DNA from: Streptococcus oralis
GTDB lineage: Bacteria > Bacillota > Bacilli > Lactobacillales > Streptococcaceae
DNA length: 64,000 nt
Assembly (NCBI RefSeq): GCF_023611505.1
Contig: NZ_CP097843.1
Coordinates: 1,488,001 to 1,552,000, forward strand
Direction: 5' to 3'
The position numbers and the translations under genes are program-made. Below the pieces are notes generated by a model. That model saw nothing but the letters and a program-made list of their open reading frames with translations. It searched no databases and was not told where the DNA came from. Shown here in pieces: positions 35,412 to 44,786 of the stretch (position 1 is its first letter; the number at the start of each line of letters is the position of its first letter).

Positions 35412-38057
35412 CTACTCCAACCGGCTCTTAACCTTCTTCTTAGTCAAGGTACGGTCGTTTTTATTGGAGAGAGCTTTGATACGAGCTTCGAGAAGAGTTT
35501 TCCGTCCGGCCTCTGTTCGTGTGTAGACGAGGTGATAATGTCCGATAGTCGGAGTCAGAAAGTCGAGGAATTTCTGCGCTTCTTCCTTGCGCTTGTCAAA
35601 AAGACTAGGCACGGCATAGTAAGGTGACTGATCTTGTCGGACTTTCTCTGCCTTCAAGAGATAGCGCTGGTTGTCCACTGGAGCAAAGAACTCTCCCACA
35701 GTCTGAGCAAACAACTCCTTGTCCCTCATGCTTCCTCCCTTGAGATAGGCAAAGACCATGTAGTTTTCTTTGTCCTCCTCTACATGAACACGGGATTGAT
35801 CATCCGCTAGATGCCCCGAATCTAGCAGAGCCTTTCGGATCTGCTCACCCAGAGATTGCAAACGTTTATAGGGGCTCTTATAGGAGAGGTAGCGCCAAGA
35901 TGCAAAGGCCAAGAAGAGGAGGCAGGTTGCTGTAAGCCACCAAACTCTAATCAGTCTCAATCTAAACAACAAGAGCAATAAATCCACTGCTAGGAGCAAC
36001 AAAGACAGGCGAACCCATTTTAAGGCATCAAGCAAGAGCATGACTGGGATCTTCTGTTGTTGAGCAGCGACTTCAGTGACAATCTCAAATCGATTTGCCA
36101 CTACGAGAGCATCTTGCCATTTTTTGCGCAAGCATGCTCGATCCTTGGAGAGACTCTTAACTCGCTCATTATACTCGCTGATTTGCTTTTTCCTAAAGGG
36201 GGGCTTTGGAAAATCCAAACGATCCAAACCGGTCTCAATACTCTCCTGATTATAGGCCAAGCCAAGAAAATGCTCCATCCGTCTCGACAAGGTCTGCAGA
36301 TCCTGATTGCTCTCTGGTCTAGGCTCCTCACCAGGAAGAGTGATAAGTGCTTGCGCTTGAACGGCTACCAGATGCCAGATGTTGCTGGTCTTTTCTGGAT
36401 GCCCCGGCCAGATACGAATGGCACGCCCGCGCATCTGGTTACTCAGCATAAAGCTCCCCACAAAGCTTCCGAGGATTAGGGAATTAACACAAGGAGCATC
36501 CCATCCCTCTCCGAGGAGAGATTTGGTTCCGACTAGGACTTGAATCCGCCCTCGTTGAAAAAGCTCCGTCACTGCCGCTACGATTCCCTTAGCTGAGCTC
36601 GGAAAACCGACCTGCACATAATCTTTTTGATCTAAGTGACCAATAGATGAGAAACTAAGAGGAACCTGAGGCAAGAGTTCCTTCAACTCTGCTACCACAT
36701 CGGTAGGCAAAATAACGACACTACCTGACAAGACAGCCAAAGATACAGGAATCTCTTGCTCCTGAGCTTTTCGACGAATGCTTTCAAAATAAGGGAGAAT
36801 CCCCAACTGAGAAATGGTTGCCTGATTATCTCCCAGATAGGTAGCAAAATCCTTGCGAATATAGTCAGCTAGTACTAACTGTCTCAGTTCCTGACCTAGA
36901 CTCTCATACTCCGTCAAGAAGATATCGACAATGGCAGACAACTTCCCCAGAGATTGGGTTAAAAGCTGGTCAGAAGCCTTAGACTTAACCAGATAAACCT
37001 GACGTTTTTCCACCAACCCACGCGCCTTCAAGTCAGCCTCTAACTTTTTCTTATATCCATCTGGATCCTCATACCAATCTGGTGTCTGATAGAGTATGCT
37101 CTGCAACAGCGTCTCCAGCCAGTAGGAGGTCAATGCTGGAAGCTTCTGGGTTCCCAGTAAATTTTGCAAAGAGGGAGGAATCGTTAACCCCTGAGAATGC
37201 ATATAAATCAACATAGCAGACAAGTACTTGGGATCTTCTAAGAGCAAATCAGATGAAATATCCCCTTTGAGGACCTTAGACCCTGCTACAAATGTTTGAA
37301 AATCAGAATCGACTATAAGCTGATGGATATACTCCCACTTTCTATCTTCAAACTGCCTGAGGTGTTCCGACTCTTCAGCTGTTGGTGAACAGATATAAAC
37401 AAAATCCTGATGAGGACAGAGGGTGTCTTCCTTGACTAGTTCAGGTACCGTAATTTCTTGGTCAATTTCCCCACACATACGGATATAGCGTTCCCAGAGT
37501 TCAGGCTCGCTGTCATAAGGTGGTGTCGCTGTCAGGGAGATGACTTGCAGCTGTTCATACTGCTTGCGAAAGGCTTCCAGACTTTTCCACCATTCATTGC
37601 GCAGGTGGTGGCATTCATCCAAGCAAAGAGTCGCAACTTTCTGAGCTCTTAGACTTGCAAGCAAATCAAACCCCACAAAATCCTCTGCTTCTCCATCTTC
37701 TTGTGATTGCAATTGGTTCATGGCGCTATGAAAAGCCTGATAGGTCACAATCGTTAATGCTTTCATCTCCTTTAAGTTTTGGGAAACGAGATCTGAAATC
37801 TTCTGTTCGTTCTCTAAAAAGGCTGTTTGGATCCTATCTACCCATTGTTCACGAATGGTGACAGTTGGAACCAAGACAAGGGCTGGATTGCCAAAACGAG
37901 CGATCAGCTCGATACCAATGGTGGTCTTGCCGGACCCTGGTGCCGCCACTAGGTGAACATGACCATCTGTTTGATAGCTCTGAAAACGATCTAAGACTTC
38001 CTTTTGATACTTTCTCCATCTTCCTTTAAATTTTAAATCTAACATTTCTTTCACCAT
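35412..38057 (-). CDS. Large DEAD/DEAH-type SF2 helicase with predicted membrane helices
   Basis: An 881-residue superfamily 2 helicase. Walker A is APGSGKTT (Lys44). Motif II is DECHH (Asp147-Glu148). Motif III is SLTATPP. The second RecA domain has VGTKSLLGEGWDAP and QMRGRAIRIWPG (motifs V and VI). Near residues 680-720 are two strongly hydrophobic stretches (RLSLLLLAVDLLLLLF and WLTATCLLFLAFASW), unusual for a helicase. A further 150-residue C-terminal domain follows. The start could be ATG 38057 or ATG 38045; the latter has GGTGAAAGAA before it. The substrate is unknown. It stands at the upstream end of the accessory zone. Confidence 0.85.
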   Translation of the reverse strand: MVKEMLDLKFKGRWRKYQKEVLDRFQSYQTDGHVHLVAAPGSGKTTIGIELIARFGNPALVLVPTVTIREQWVDRIQTAFLENEQKISDLVSQNLKEMKALTIVTYQAFHSAMNQLQSQEDGEAEDFVGFDLLASLRAQKVATLCLDECHHLRNEWWKSLEAFRKQYEQLQVISLTATPPYDSEPELWERYIRMCGEIDQEITVPELVKEDTLCPHQDFVYICSPTAEESEHLRQFEDRKWEYIHQLIVDSDFQTFVAGSKVLKGDISSDLLLEDPKYLSAMLIYMHSQGLTIPPSLQNLLGTQKLPALTSYWLETLLQSILYQTPDWYEDPDGYKKKLEADLKARGLVEKRQVYLVKSKASDQLLTQSLGKLSAIVDIFLTEYESLGQELRQLVLADYIRKDFATYLGDNQATISQLGILPYFESIRRKAQEQEIPVSLAVLSGSVVILPTDVVAELKELLPQVPLSFSSIGHLDQKDYVQVGFPSSAKGIVAAVTELFQRGRIQVLVGTKSLLGEGWDAPCVNSLILGSFVGSFMLSNQMRGRAIRIWPGHPEKTSNIWHLVAVQAQALITLPGEEPRPESNQDLQTLSRRMEHFLGLAYNQESIETGLDRLDFPKPPFRKKQISEYNERVKSLSKDRACLRKKWQDALVVANRFEIVTEVAAQQQKIPVMLLLDALKWVRLSLLLLAVDLLLLLFRLRLIRVWWLTATCLLFLAFASWRYLSYKSPYKRLQSLGEQIRKALLDSGHLADDQSRVHVEEDKENYMVFAYLKGGSMRDKELFAQTVGEFFAPVDNQRYLLKAEKVRQDQSPYYAVPSLFDKRKEEAQKFLDFLTPTIGHYHLVYTRTEAGRKTLLEARIKALSNKNDRTLTKKKVKSRLE

Positions 38058-38180
38058 TATATCTCTTGACTTACTCCTTTAATTGTACCACACTTATATA
38101 AAAAGCAAGATAAGGAATCAAATTAGTCTTTATAAGAAAAATATGGTATAGTAGAATCATACTATCTATGAGGAGTTTAC

Positions 38181-38798
38181 ATGTCACAGGATAAGCAAAT
38201 GAAAGCTGTTTCTCCCCTTCTACAGCAAGTCATCAATATCTCATCTATCATCGGGGGAGTCGGCACCTTGATTTTCTGTATTTGGGCCTATCAGGCGGGT
38301 GTTTTACAGTCCAAGGAAACCCTATCGGCCTTTATCCAGCAAGCCGGTGTTTGGGGACCACCACTCTTTATCTTTTTACAGATCCTACAAACCGTTGTTC
38401 CGATCATTCCGGGAGCTTTGACCTCAGTGGCTGGGGTCTTTATTTACGGCCACATCATTGGAACCATCTATAATTATATCGGCATCGTGATTGGCTGTGC
38501 TATTATCTTTTACCTCGTGCGCCTCTACGGAGCTGCCTTTGTCCAGTCCGTCGTCAGCAAGCGCACTTATGACAAATACATCGGTTGGTTAGATAAGGGC
38601 AATCGTTTCGAACGTTTCTTTATCTTTATGATGATCTGGCCAGTTAGCCCAGCTGACTTTCTCTGCATGCTGGCTGCCCTGACCAAGATGACCTTCAAGC
38701 GCTATATGATTATCATCGTTTTGACCAAGCCCTTTACACTAGTAGTCTATACTTATGGTTTGACCTATATTATTGATTTCTTCTGGCAGATGTTTTGA
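38181..38798 (+). CDS. TVP38/TMEM64 (DedA superfamily) membrane protein
   Basis: A 205-residue membrane protein with about five to six helices and the SNARE-associated/DedA-like core: VPIIPGALTSVAGVFIYG, then IGIVIGCAIIFYLVRLYG, and WPVSPADFLCMLAALTKM. DedA-superfamily proteins have been implicated in flipping phospholipids such as C55-isoprenyl phosphate carriers; which lipid this one handles is unknown. It has its own promoter (TGGTATAGT about 30 bases upstream) and GAGGAG before the ATG. It is convergent with scrK. Confidence 0.9.
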   Translation: MSQDKQMKAVSPLLQQVINISSIIGGVGTLIFCIWAYQAGVLQSKETLSAFIQQAGVWGPPLFIFLQILQTVVPIIPGALTSVAGVFIYGHIIGTIYNYIGIVIGCAIIFYLVRLYGAAFVQSVVSKRTYDKYIGWLDKGNRFERFFIFMMIWPVSPADFLCMLAALTKMTFKRYMIIIVLTKPFTLVVYTYGLTYIIDFFWQMF

Positions 38799-38804
38799 GA
38801 ATAG

Positions 38805-38837
38805 AAAAATCCGTTTGGTTTCCCAAACGGATTTTTT
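38805..38837. terminator. Bidirectional terminator between the DedA-like gene and scrK
   Basis: AAAAATCCGTTTGG (38805-38818) faces CCAAACGGATTTTTT (38823-38837) across a 4-base loop, usable on both strands. Confidence 0.9.
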
Positions 38838-38844
38838 GTTTGTT

Positions 38845-39732
38845 TTATTTTGCGACACTCTTAGCAAGGACAAAGTTTCCAAGTGTGGCAGAACCATTAC
38901 CTGCGACTGCTGGTGTCACGATATAGTCACGCACGTCTGGTACTGGTAGGTAGCCGTTGAGGAGAGCTGTGAATTTCTCACGTACACGGTCCAGCATGTG
39001 TTGTTGGGCCATAACCCCACCACCAAAGACGATCACGTCTGGACGAAAAGTCACTGTAGCATTGACCGCAGCTTGAGCGATATAGTAGGCTTGAACATCC
39101 CAGACAGAATTATTGAGTTCGATGTTTTCACCACGAACACCTGTACGAGCTTCCAGACTTGGTCCAGCCGCGAAGCCTTCTAAACAGCCTTTGTGGAAAG
39201 GACAAACACCGTTGAATTCTTTTTCAATATCCATTGGGTGTTTGGCTACATAGTAGTGCCCCATTTCAGGGTGACCTACACCACCGATAAACTCACCACG
39301 TTGGATAACACCTGCACCAATCCCTGTACCGATCGTGTAGTAGACCAAGTTTTCGATATGACCGCCAGCATTGTTACGGGCAACCACTTCACCATAAGCA
39401 GAGCTGTTTACGTCTGTAGTGAAATACATGGGTACGTTGAGGGCGCGACGGAGAGCACCAAGCAAGTCTACATTTGCCCAATGTGGTTTTGGAGTTGTTG
39501 TGATAAAGCCATAAGTTTTTGAGTTTTTGTCGATATCGATCGGACCAAATGATCCGACAGCAAGACCAGCAAGGTTATCGAATTTTGAAAAGAACTCAAT
39601 GGTTTTATCGATGGTCTCGATAGGAGTTGTTGTAGGAAATTGTGTTTTTTCTACAATGTTAAAATTTTCATCTCCGACAGCACAGACAAACTTTGTACCG
39701 CCTGCTTCTAAGCTTCCGTATAATTTTGTCAT
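38845..39732 (-). CDS. scrK: Fructokinase (ROK family)
   Basis: A 295-residue ROK kinase that phosphorylates the fructose released from sucrose-6-phosphate. It has the ATP motif LEAGGTKFVCAVG near the N-terminus, the sugar-binding GTGIGAGVI and the zinc site HPEMGHYY ... CPFHKGCLEG. The start at 39732 (MTKLYGSLEAGGTK) follows AAGAGG; the longer frame runs into the -10 region. It has its own promoter and lies behind scrA on the same strand, separated by a terminator. Confidence 0.95.
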   Translation of the reverse strand: MTKLYGSLEAGGTKFVCAVGDENFNIVEKTQFPTTTPIETIDKTIEFFSKFDNLAGLAVGSFGPIDIDKNSKTYGFITTTPKPHWANVDLLGALRRALNVPMYFTTDVNSSAYGEVVARNNAGGHIENLVYYTIGTGIGAGVIQRGEFIGGVGHPEMGHYYVAKHPMDIEKEFNGVCPFHKGCLEGFAAGPSLEARTGVRGENIELNNSVWDVQAYYIAQAAVNATVTFRPDVIVFGGGVMAQQHMLDRVREKFTALLNGYLPVPDVRDYIVTPAVAGNGSATLGNFVLAKSVAK

Positions 39733-39759
39733 GATAAACCTCTTATCTTTGTTTTCTCT

Positions 39760-39765
39760 ATTATA
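39760..39765 (-). promoter_or_regulatory. Extended -10 of the scrK promoter
   Basis: TGCTATAAT on the minus strand (TATAAT at 39765-39760), 28 bases before the scrK ATG. The -35 is weak. Confidence 0.6.
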
Positions 39766-39831
39766 GCACATTTTGAAAGTCTACATTTCTCTATATTTTA
39801 GATTTTCCTCTGTAAATCTTACCATTCAAGT

Positions 39832-39859
39832 AAAAACGAACAAACATGACATTTGTTCG
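39832..39859 (-). terminator. Terminator after scrA
   Basis: On the minus strand CGAACAAA pairs with TTTGTTCG (39859-39837), followed by TTTTTAC. Confidence 0.8.
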
Positions 39860-39881
39860 TTTTCACTTTAGAAAGGATTGA

Positions 39882-41819
39882 TTAGATTTTCACTTCAATA
39901 ACGGCATCACCCTTAACAACTGAACCGCTTGCGACTGGTGTCACAGAAGCGTAGTCTGCTGTGTTGGTTACGATAACCATTGTTGTGTCGTCAAGACCTG
40001 CAGCAGCGATTTTGTTTGAGTCAAAGGTTCCAAGAACGTCACCTGCTTTGACCTTGTCTCCTTGAGCAACTTTTGCTTCAAAACCTTCACCATTCATAGA
40101 TACAGTATCGATACCAACGTGGATCAAGATTTCAGCTCCATTTGCTGTCTTCAAACCGTAAGCATGTCCTGTAGCAAAGGCGATCGATACTTCAGCATCA
40201 GCTGGTGCGTAAACCACGCCTTGGCTTGGTTTTACAGCGATCCCTTGTCCCATTGCACCACTTGCAAATACTGGGTCATTGACATTCTCAAGAGCAACTA
40301 CGTCACCAACGATTGGAGTTTGGATTGTTTCATTTTGAAGAGTATCAAACTCTTCCACTACTGGTGCTTCTACTGTAGTTTCAGTAACTGTTTCTGCAGT
40401 TGCTGCTGCAGCCTCATCAGCAAAGACACCTGCCGCTTTTGTTTTACCATAGAAATAAGTTAAAGCAAAGGCTGCAACAAATGAAATCACTTCTGCAACT
40501 ACATACATAGGGATTGAACCCGCTTTAATAGATAGGAATCCGATAAATCCAGCTGCTCCCAAAGAAACAGCAATGACATGGGTCAAACCTGCCACAAAGG
40601 CACCAACTGCTGAACCAGCAAGAGCACAGAAGAATGGGAATTTATATTTCAAGTTCACCCCAAATAGGGCAGGCTCAGTAATCCCAAGGAAAGCAGAGAC
40701 AGCCGCAGAACTTGACAATCCTTTAGTTTTAGCATTTTTAGTCAAGAAGTAGATTGCGAGAGTGGCTGCACCTTGCGCCACGTTTGCCATTGAAGCAACA
40801 ACAAAGATGTAGTCACCAAATCCAGTACCGTTATTATTGTATGCCGATAATAACTGAGTTTCAATAGCAGGGAATGATTGGTGAAGCCCCGTCATAACAA
40901 TCAATGAGTATGTACCACCAAAGAGCCCCATACCAAATGCACCTGTAGTATTGTATAGCCATACAATAACATTAGTAATCGCATCAGAAACCACCAACAT
41001 CACAGGACCAATAACTGTAAAAGTTAGGAATCCTGTAATCATAACTGATAAAAGCGGAGTAAAGGTGAAGTCAACCGCAGAAGGCAATTTCTTGTGGAAG
41101 AATTTTTCTAAAGTTGCCAACAACCAGACAGCTACAAGGACTGGGATTACTTGATAAGCATAGTTTGTTTGTGTAACATGGAAACCTAAAATATCCCAAA
41201 AAGCTTCTTTACCACCCAAATCTGGTGTGGTCATAATCATACCGATAGCCGCACCAAGAAATTGGTTTGCCCCAAAACGTTTAGCTGCTGAAATCCCTAC
41301 TAAAACAGGTAAGAACATAAATGGGGCAGCAGACATCAATTGAATCATCGCTGAGATCCCTTTGATAGCAGGGTACATGTCTTCAATAGATTGAGGTCCA
41401 AATAAGTCTGGTGATGTCAAGAAGTTACGTAATGCCATCAAAAGACCACCCGCAACCAATGCAGGAATGATTGGAACAAAGATGTCTGACAAAAGCTTAA
41501 TCAAATCCATCAATGGATTAAATTTTTTGTCTTTATTCGCAATCTCTTTTAAATCATCTGTGGAAACTTCTTTCAAACCTGTTTTTTTGATGATTTCTGC
41601 ATATACAAAGTTAACGTCTCCGGGACCAATAATAATTTGGTATTGTCCGTTTGTGCTAAATGTACCTTTAACATCAGCATTGTTATCTAAAGCTGCTTGG
41701 TTTACTTTTGTTTCATCTTTTAATACCAGACGAAGGCGGGTCGCACAATGTGCTGCAGCTACAAGATTCTCTTTGCCGACAGCCTCAATGACCTCGGCAG
41801 CAACTTTACTATAATCCAT
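39882..41819 (-). CDS. scrA: Sucrose-specific PTS enzyme IIBCA
   Basis: A 645-residue phosphotransferase permease that imports sucrose as sucrose-6-phosphate. Domain order is IIB (about 1-85, phosphorylated Cys25 in [12 protein letters not shown]), IIC (about 110-470, around ten membrane helices) and IIA (about 500-645, with the active-site segment [14 protein letters not shown]). An Ala/Thr/Val-rich linker (about 475-500) joins IIC and IIA. It is divergent from scrB across a 376-base region with promoters and operator-like sites. Length is normal for streptococcal ScrA. Confidence 0.97.
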   Translation of the reverse strand: MDYSKVAAEVIEAVGKENLVAAAHCATRLRLVLKDETKVNQAALDNNADVKGTFSTNGQYQIIIGPGDVNFVYAEIIKKTGLKEVSTDDLKEIANKDKKFNPLMDLIKLLSDIFVPIIPALVAGGLLMALRNFLTSPDLFGPQSIEDMYPAIKGISAMIQLMSAAPFMFLPVLVGISAAKRFGANQFLGAAIGMIMTTPDLGGKEAFWDILGFHVTQTNYAYQVIPVLVAVWLLATLEKFFHKKLPSAVDFTFTPLLSVMITGFLTFTVIGPVMLVVSDAITNVIVWLYNTTGAFGMGLFGGTYSLIVMTGLHQSFPAIETQLLSAYNNNGTGFGDYIFVVASMANVAQGAATLAIYFLTKNAKTKGLSSSAAVSAFLGITEPALFGVNLKYKFPFFCALAGSAVGAFVAGLTHVIAVSLGAAGFIGFLSIKAGSIPMYVVAEVISFVAAFALTYFYGKTKAAGVFADEAAAATAETVTETTVEAPVVEEFDTLQNETIQTPIVGDVVALENVNDPVFASGAMGQGIAVKPSQGVVYAPADAEVSIAFATGHAYGLKTANGAEILIHVGIDTVSMNGEGFEAKVAQGDKVKAGDVLGTFDSNKIAAAGLDDTTMVIVTNTADYASVTPVASGSVVKGDAVIEVKI

Positions 41820-41853
41820 AGCAAAAATCTCCTTATAAAATTTTGTTCTTATT

Positions 41854-41867
41854 TGAAAGCGATTTTA
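41854..41867. promoter_or_regulatory. cre/ScrR-like site in the scrA leader
   Basis: TGAAAGCGATTTTA resembles a CcpA/LacI-type operator and lies between the scrA -10 and start codon, where binding would block transcription. The identity of the binding protein is inferred. Confidence 0.5.
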
Positions 41868-41884
41868 TTCGCCCTACGACTATT

Positions 41885-41912
41885 ATTTTATCACGTTTCT
41901 AAAATATGTCAA
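41885..41912 (-). promoter_or_regulatory. scrA promoter
   Basis: On the minus strand a consensus TTGACA (41912-41907), a 16-base spacer and TAAAAT (41890-41885). The -35 is embedded in an AAAACGCTTGACA stretch that also looks operator-like. Confidence 0.75.
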
Positions 41913-42131
41913 GCGTTTTGCAGAACTTTTTATTTCCTTTATTTTTTCTCTGATTATTCTTGCTCGTTTTTGAGGAAATTATCTTTTTCCTCAAAAAAAC
42001 ATCTTTATATTTGAGGGATCAAGGCTTTTATTTACATTTTCTTTCATTTTTTCGTGAAAATTTGTCAGATTCCCTTTATTTGATTTCTGGCAATCGTTTG
42101 ACATATTTTTCTTTTTTTTAACATAAAAGAC
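41913..42131. other. Central scrA-scrB intergenic DNA
   Basis: About 220 very A+T-rich bases between the two divergent promoters. No ORF or RNA motif is visible. Confidence 0.5.
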
Positions 42132-42160
42132 TTGCTTTTTTTGCCGAAAACGTTTACTAT
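42132..42160 (+). promoter_or_regulatory. scrB promoter with LacI-type operator
   Basis: TTGCTT (42132-42137), 17 bases, TACTAT (42155-42160). The palindrome AAACGTTT (42148-42155) lies in the spacer and is the likely ScrR operator. Confidence 0.6.
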
Positions 42161-42195
42161 TAATAATAGAATAGAACTTATGGAGGAAAGATAAA

Positions 42196-43650
42196 ATGGA
42201 ATGGACAACCGAGCGTCGTTACAGACCTTATGAAGATTGGACGCAAGAAGAAATTCAACATATAAAGGAAAAGATGGCACAATCTCCTTGGCATACTCAT
42301 TACCATGTTGAGCCAAAAACAGGACTTCTCAACGACCCAAATGGCTTCTCTTACTTTGATGGCAAGTGGATCCTCTTTTACCAAAACTTCCCCTTTGGTG
42401 CAGCCCACGGTTTAAAATCTTGGGCACAGCTAGAAAGTGATGATTTAGTGCACTTCACAGAAACTGGAGTCAAAGTTTTGCCAGATACTCCATTAGATAG
42501 CCACGGTGCCTACTCTGGTTCTGCCATGCAATTTGGCGATAACTTGTTCCTATTTTATACAGGAAATGTCCGTGATGAAAACTGGATTCGTCACCCTTAC
42601 CAGATTGGAGCTCTTTTGGACAAAAGTGGCAAAATCACGAAGATTGACAAGGTCTTGATAGACCAGCCATCAGACTCTACCGACCACTTCCGCGACCCGC
42701 AAATTTTTAACTTCAAGGGGCAATACTATGCCATCGTGGGTGGTCAGGACTTGGAGAAAAAAGGATTTGTTCGTCTCTACAAGGCTGTGGACAATAACTA
42801 CACAAACTGGCAGGCAGTTGGCAATCTTGACTTTGCCAATGACCGCACTGCCTATATGATGGAATGTCCAAACTTGATCTTTATCGGTGAGCAACCTGTC
42901 CTTCTCTACTGTCCACAAGGATTGGATAAGAGTGTTCTAGACTATGACAATATCTATCCAAACATGTACAAAATCGGTGCTTCCTTTGATCCTGAAAATG
43001 CTAAAATGGTGGATGTGTCACCCCTTCACAACTTAGACTATGGTTTCGAAGCCTATGCAACTCAAGCCTTCAACGCTCCTGACGGACGTGCACTAGCAGT
43101 AAGTTGGCTTGGTTTACCAGATGTAGCCTACCCATCTGATCGATTTGATTATCAAGGTGCCCTCTCACTGGTTAAGGAACTGACCATCAAAGATGGGAAA
43201 CTCTACCAATACCCTGTCGCAGCTATCAAGGACCTTCGTGCCTCTGAGGAACCCTTCTCAAACCGTGCTCAAACCAATAACACCTACGAACTGGAGCTCA
43301 ACTTGGAAGCCAATGGCCAGAGCGAGATTGTCTTACTTGCTGACAAAGAAGGTAAGGGACTTTCAATCAACTTTGACCTTGTAAATGGTCAAGTTACAGT
43401 AGACCGTAGCCAGGCTGGAGAACAGTATGCCCAAGAATTTGGAAGCACTCGTTCTTGCCCAATCGACAAGCAAACTACTACTGCTAACATCTTCATCGAC
43501 AATTCTGTCTTTGAAATTTTCATCAATAAAGGAGAAAAAGTATTTTCTGGTCGTGTCTTCCCACATGCGGATCAAAACGGTATCCTGATCAAATCTGGAA
43601 ATCCAACCGGAACCTACTATGAATTAGATTATGGTCGCAAAACTAACTGA
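42196..43650 (+). CDS. scrB: Sucrose-6-phosphate hydrolase (GH32)
   Basis: A 484-residue beta-fructofuranosidase that splits sucrose-6-phosphate into glucose-6-phosphate and fructose. The nucleophile motif LLNDPNGFSYF is at about residues 45-55. The transition-state Asp is in FRDPQIF and the acid/base Glu in MMECPNLIF. A C-terminal beta-sandwich domain (about 350-484) follows. There is no signal peptide, which fits an intracellular substrate. It overlaps scrR by 20 bases, so enzyme and repressor are made from one transcript. Confidence 0.97.
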   Translation: MEWTTERRYRPYEDWTQEEIQHIKEKMAQSPWHTHYHVEPKTGLLNDPNGFSYFDGKWILFYQNFPFGAAHGLKSWAQLESDDLVHFTETGVKVLPDTPLDSHGAYSGSAMQFGDNLFLFYTGNVRDENWIRHPYQIGALLDKSGKITKIDKVLIDQPSDSTDHFRDPQIFNFKGQYYAIVGGQDLEKKGFVRLYKAVDNNYTNWQAVGNLDFANDRTAYMMECPNLIFIGEQPVLLYCPQGLDKSVLDYDNIYPNMYKIGASFDPENAKMVDVSPLHNLDYGFEAYATQAFNAPDGRALAVSWLGLPDVAYPSDRFDYQGALSLVKELTIKDGKLYQYPVAAIKDLRASEEPFSNRAQTNNTYELELNLEANGQSEIVLLADKEGKGLSINFDLVNGQVTVDRSQAGEQYAQEFGSTRSCPIDKQTTTANIFIDNSVFEIFINKGEKVFSGRVFPHADQNGILIKSGNPTGTYYELDYGRKTN

Positions 43651-44596
43651 TGTCGCCAAACTTGCAGGCGTTAGCCCTACTACCGTCTCACGGGTCATCA
43701 ATAAAAAGGGTTATCTATCTGAGAAAACCATTCAAAAGGTTAATGAAGCCATGCGAGAACTAGGCTACAAGCCCAACAATCTGGCTCGAAGTCTCCAAGG
43801 AAAATCAGCCAAGTTGATTGGACTTATTTTCCCAAACATCAGTCATGTCTTTTATGCGGAGTTGATTGACAAGTTGGAACACCAACTCTTTAAGAATGGC
43901 TACAAGACCATCATCTGTAACAGCGAACATGACTCTGAAAAAGAACGGGAGTACATTGAAATGCTGGAGGCCAATCAGGTAGACGGTATCATTTCTGGAA
44001 GTCACAACTTGGGAATTGAAGACTACAATCGTGTGACGGCACCGATCATTTCCTTTGACCGAAACCTATCGCCAGACATCCCTGTCGTCTCCTCTGATAA
44101 CTACGGTGGCGGGGTCCTCGCAGCCCAAACTCTGGTTAAGACAGGCGCTCAGTCTATCATCATGATTACAGGAAATGATAACTCTAACTCACCGACTGGA
44201 CTGCGCCATGCTGGCTTTGCCTCTGTTCTCCCAAAAGCTCCTATTATCAATGTTTCGAGTGACTTTTCTCCCGTCAGAAAAGAAATGGAAATCAAGAATA
44301 TCTTGACCCATCAGAAACCAGATGCGATTTTTGCTTCGGATGATTTGACAGCTATTCTGGTGATCAAAATCGCTCAGGAGCTGGGAATTTCTGTTCCTGA
44401 AGAGCTCAAGGTCATCGGCTATGATGGGACCTACTTTATCGAGAACTACTATCCTCATTTGACAACGATTAAGCAACCTATGAAAGAGATTGCCCACCTC
44501 ACTGTTGATCTCCTCTTGCAGAAGATTGAAGGTAAGGAAGTCGCGACAACTGGTTATTTCTTACCAGTCACCCTATTACCAGGAAAAAGTATTTAA
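43631..44596 (+). CDS. scrR: Sucrose operon repressor (LacI family)
   Basis: A 321-residue LacI/GalR regulator. The N-terminal helix-turn-helix reads LTDVAKLAGVSPTTVSRVIN and the hinge helix LARSLQGKSA. The periplasmic-binding-like sugar domain (about 60-320) includes SDNYGGG and FASDDLTAI. It is expected to bind the palindromes in the scrA-scrB intergenic region and release them when sucrose-derived sugar is present. It starts inside the end of scrB; a BOX repeat begins one base after its stop. Confidence 0.95.
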   Translation: MVAKLTDVAKLAGVSPTTVSRVINKKGYLSEKTIQKVNEAMRELGYKPNNLARSLQGKSAKLIGLIFPNISHVFYAELIDKLEHQLFKNGYKTIICNSEHDSEKEREYIEMLEANQVDGIISGSHNLGIEDYNRVTAPIISFDRNLSPDIPVVSSDNYGGGVLAAQTLVKTGAQSIIMITGNDNSNSPTGLRHAGFASVLPKAPIINVSSDFSPVRKEMEIKNILTHQKPDAIFASDDLTAILVIKIAQELGISVPEELKVIGYDGTYFIENYYPHLTTIKQPMKEIAHLTVDLLLQKIEGKEVATTGYFLPVTLLPGKSI

Positions 44597-44748
44597 TACT
44601 CTTCGCAAATCTCTTCAAACCGCGTCAGCGTCACCTTACCGTAGATATATGTAACTGACTTCGTCAGTCTTATCTACAACCTCAAAGCAGTGCTTTGAGC
44701 AGCCTGCAGCTAGCTTCCTAGTTTTCTTTTTGATTTTCATTGACTATA
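44597..44748. repeat. BOX element (boxA-boxB-boxC)
   Basis: boxA-like sequence begins TACTCTTCGCAAATCTCTTC and runs to about 44644. A boxB-like segment with the ACTGACTTCGTCAGT hairpin follows (to about 44692). boxC-like sequence (TTTGAGCAGCCTGCAGCTAG and on to TTTTCATTGACTAT) ends near 44748. This is the well-known pneumococcal/mitis dispersed repeat in its basic A1B1C1 form. Confidence 0.92.
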
Positions 44749-44756
44749 AGCACAAG

Positions 44757-44786
44757 AAAACTCAGACTGATTTGTCTGAGTTTTTT
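44757..44786. terminator. Bidirectional terminator between BOX and mvaA
   Basis: CTCAGAC (44761-44767) pairs with GTCTGAG (44774-44780), with A- and T-runs on both sides. Confidence 0.85.

Noticed and set aside
40062..40463. 133-codon plus-strand ORF opposite scrA
   Set aside because: Antisense shadow of the IIA/linker region; composition follows the codon use of scrA.
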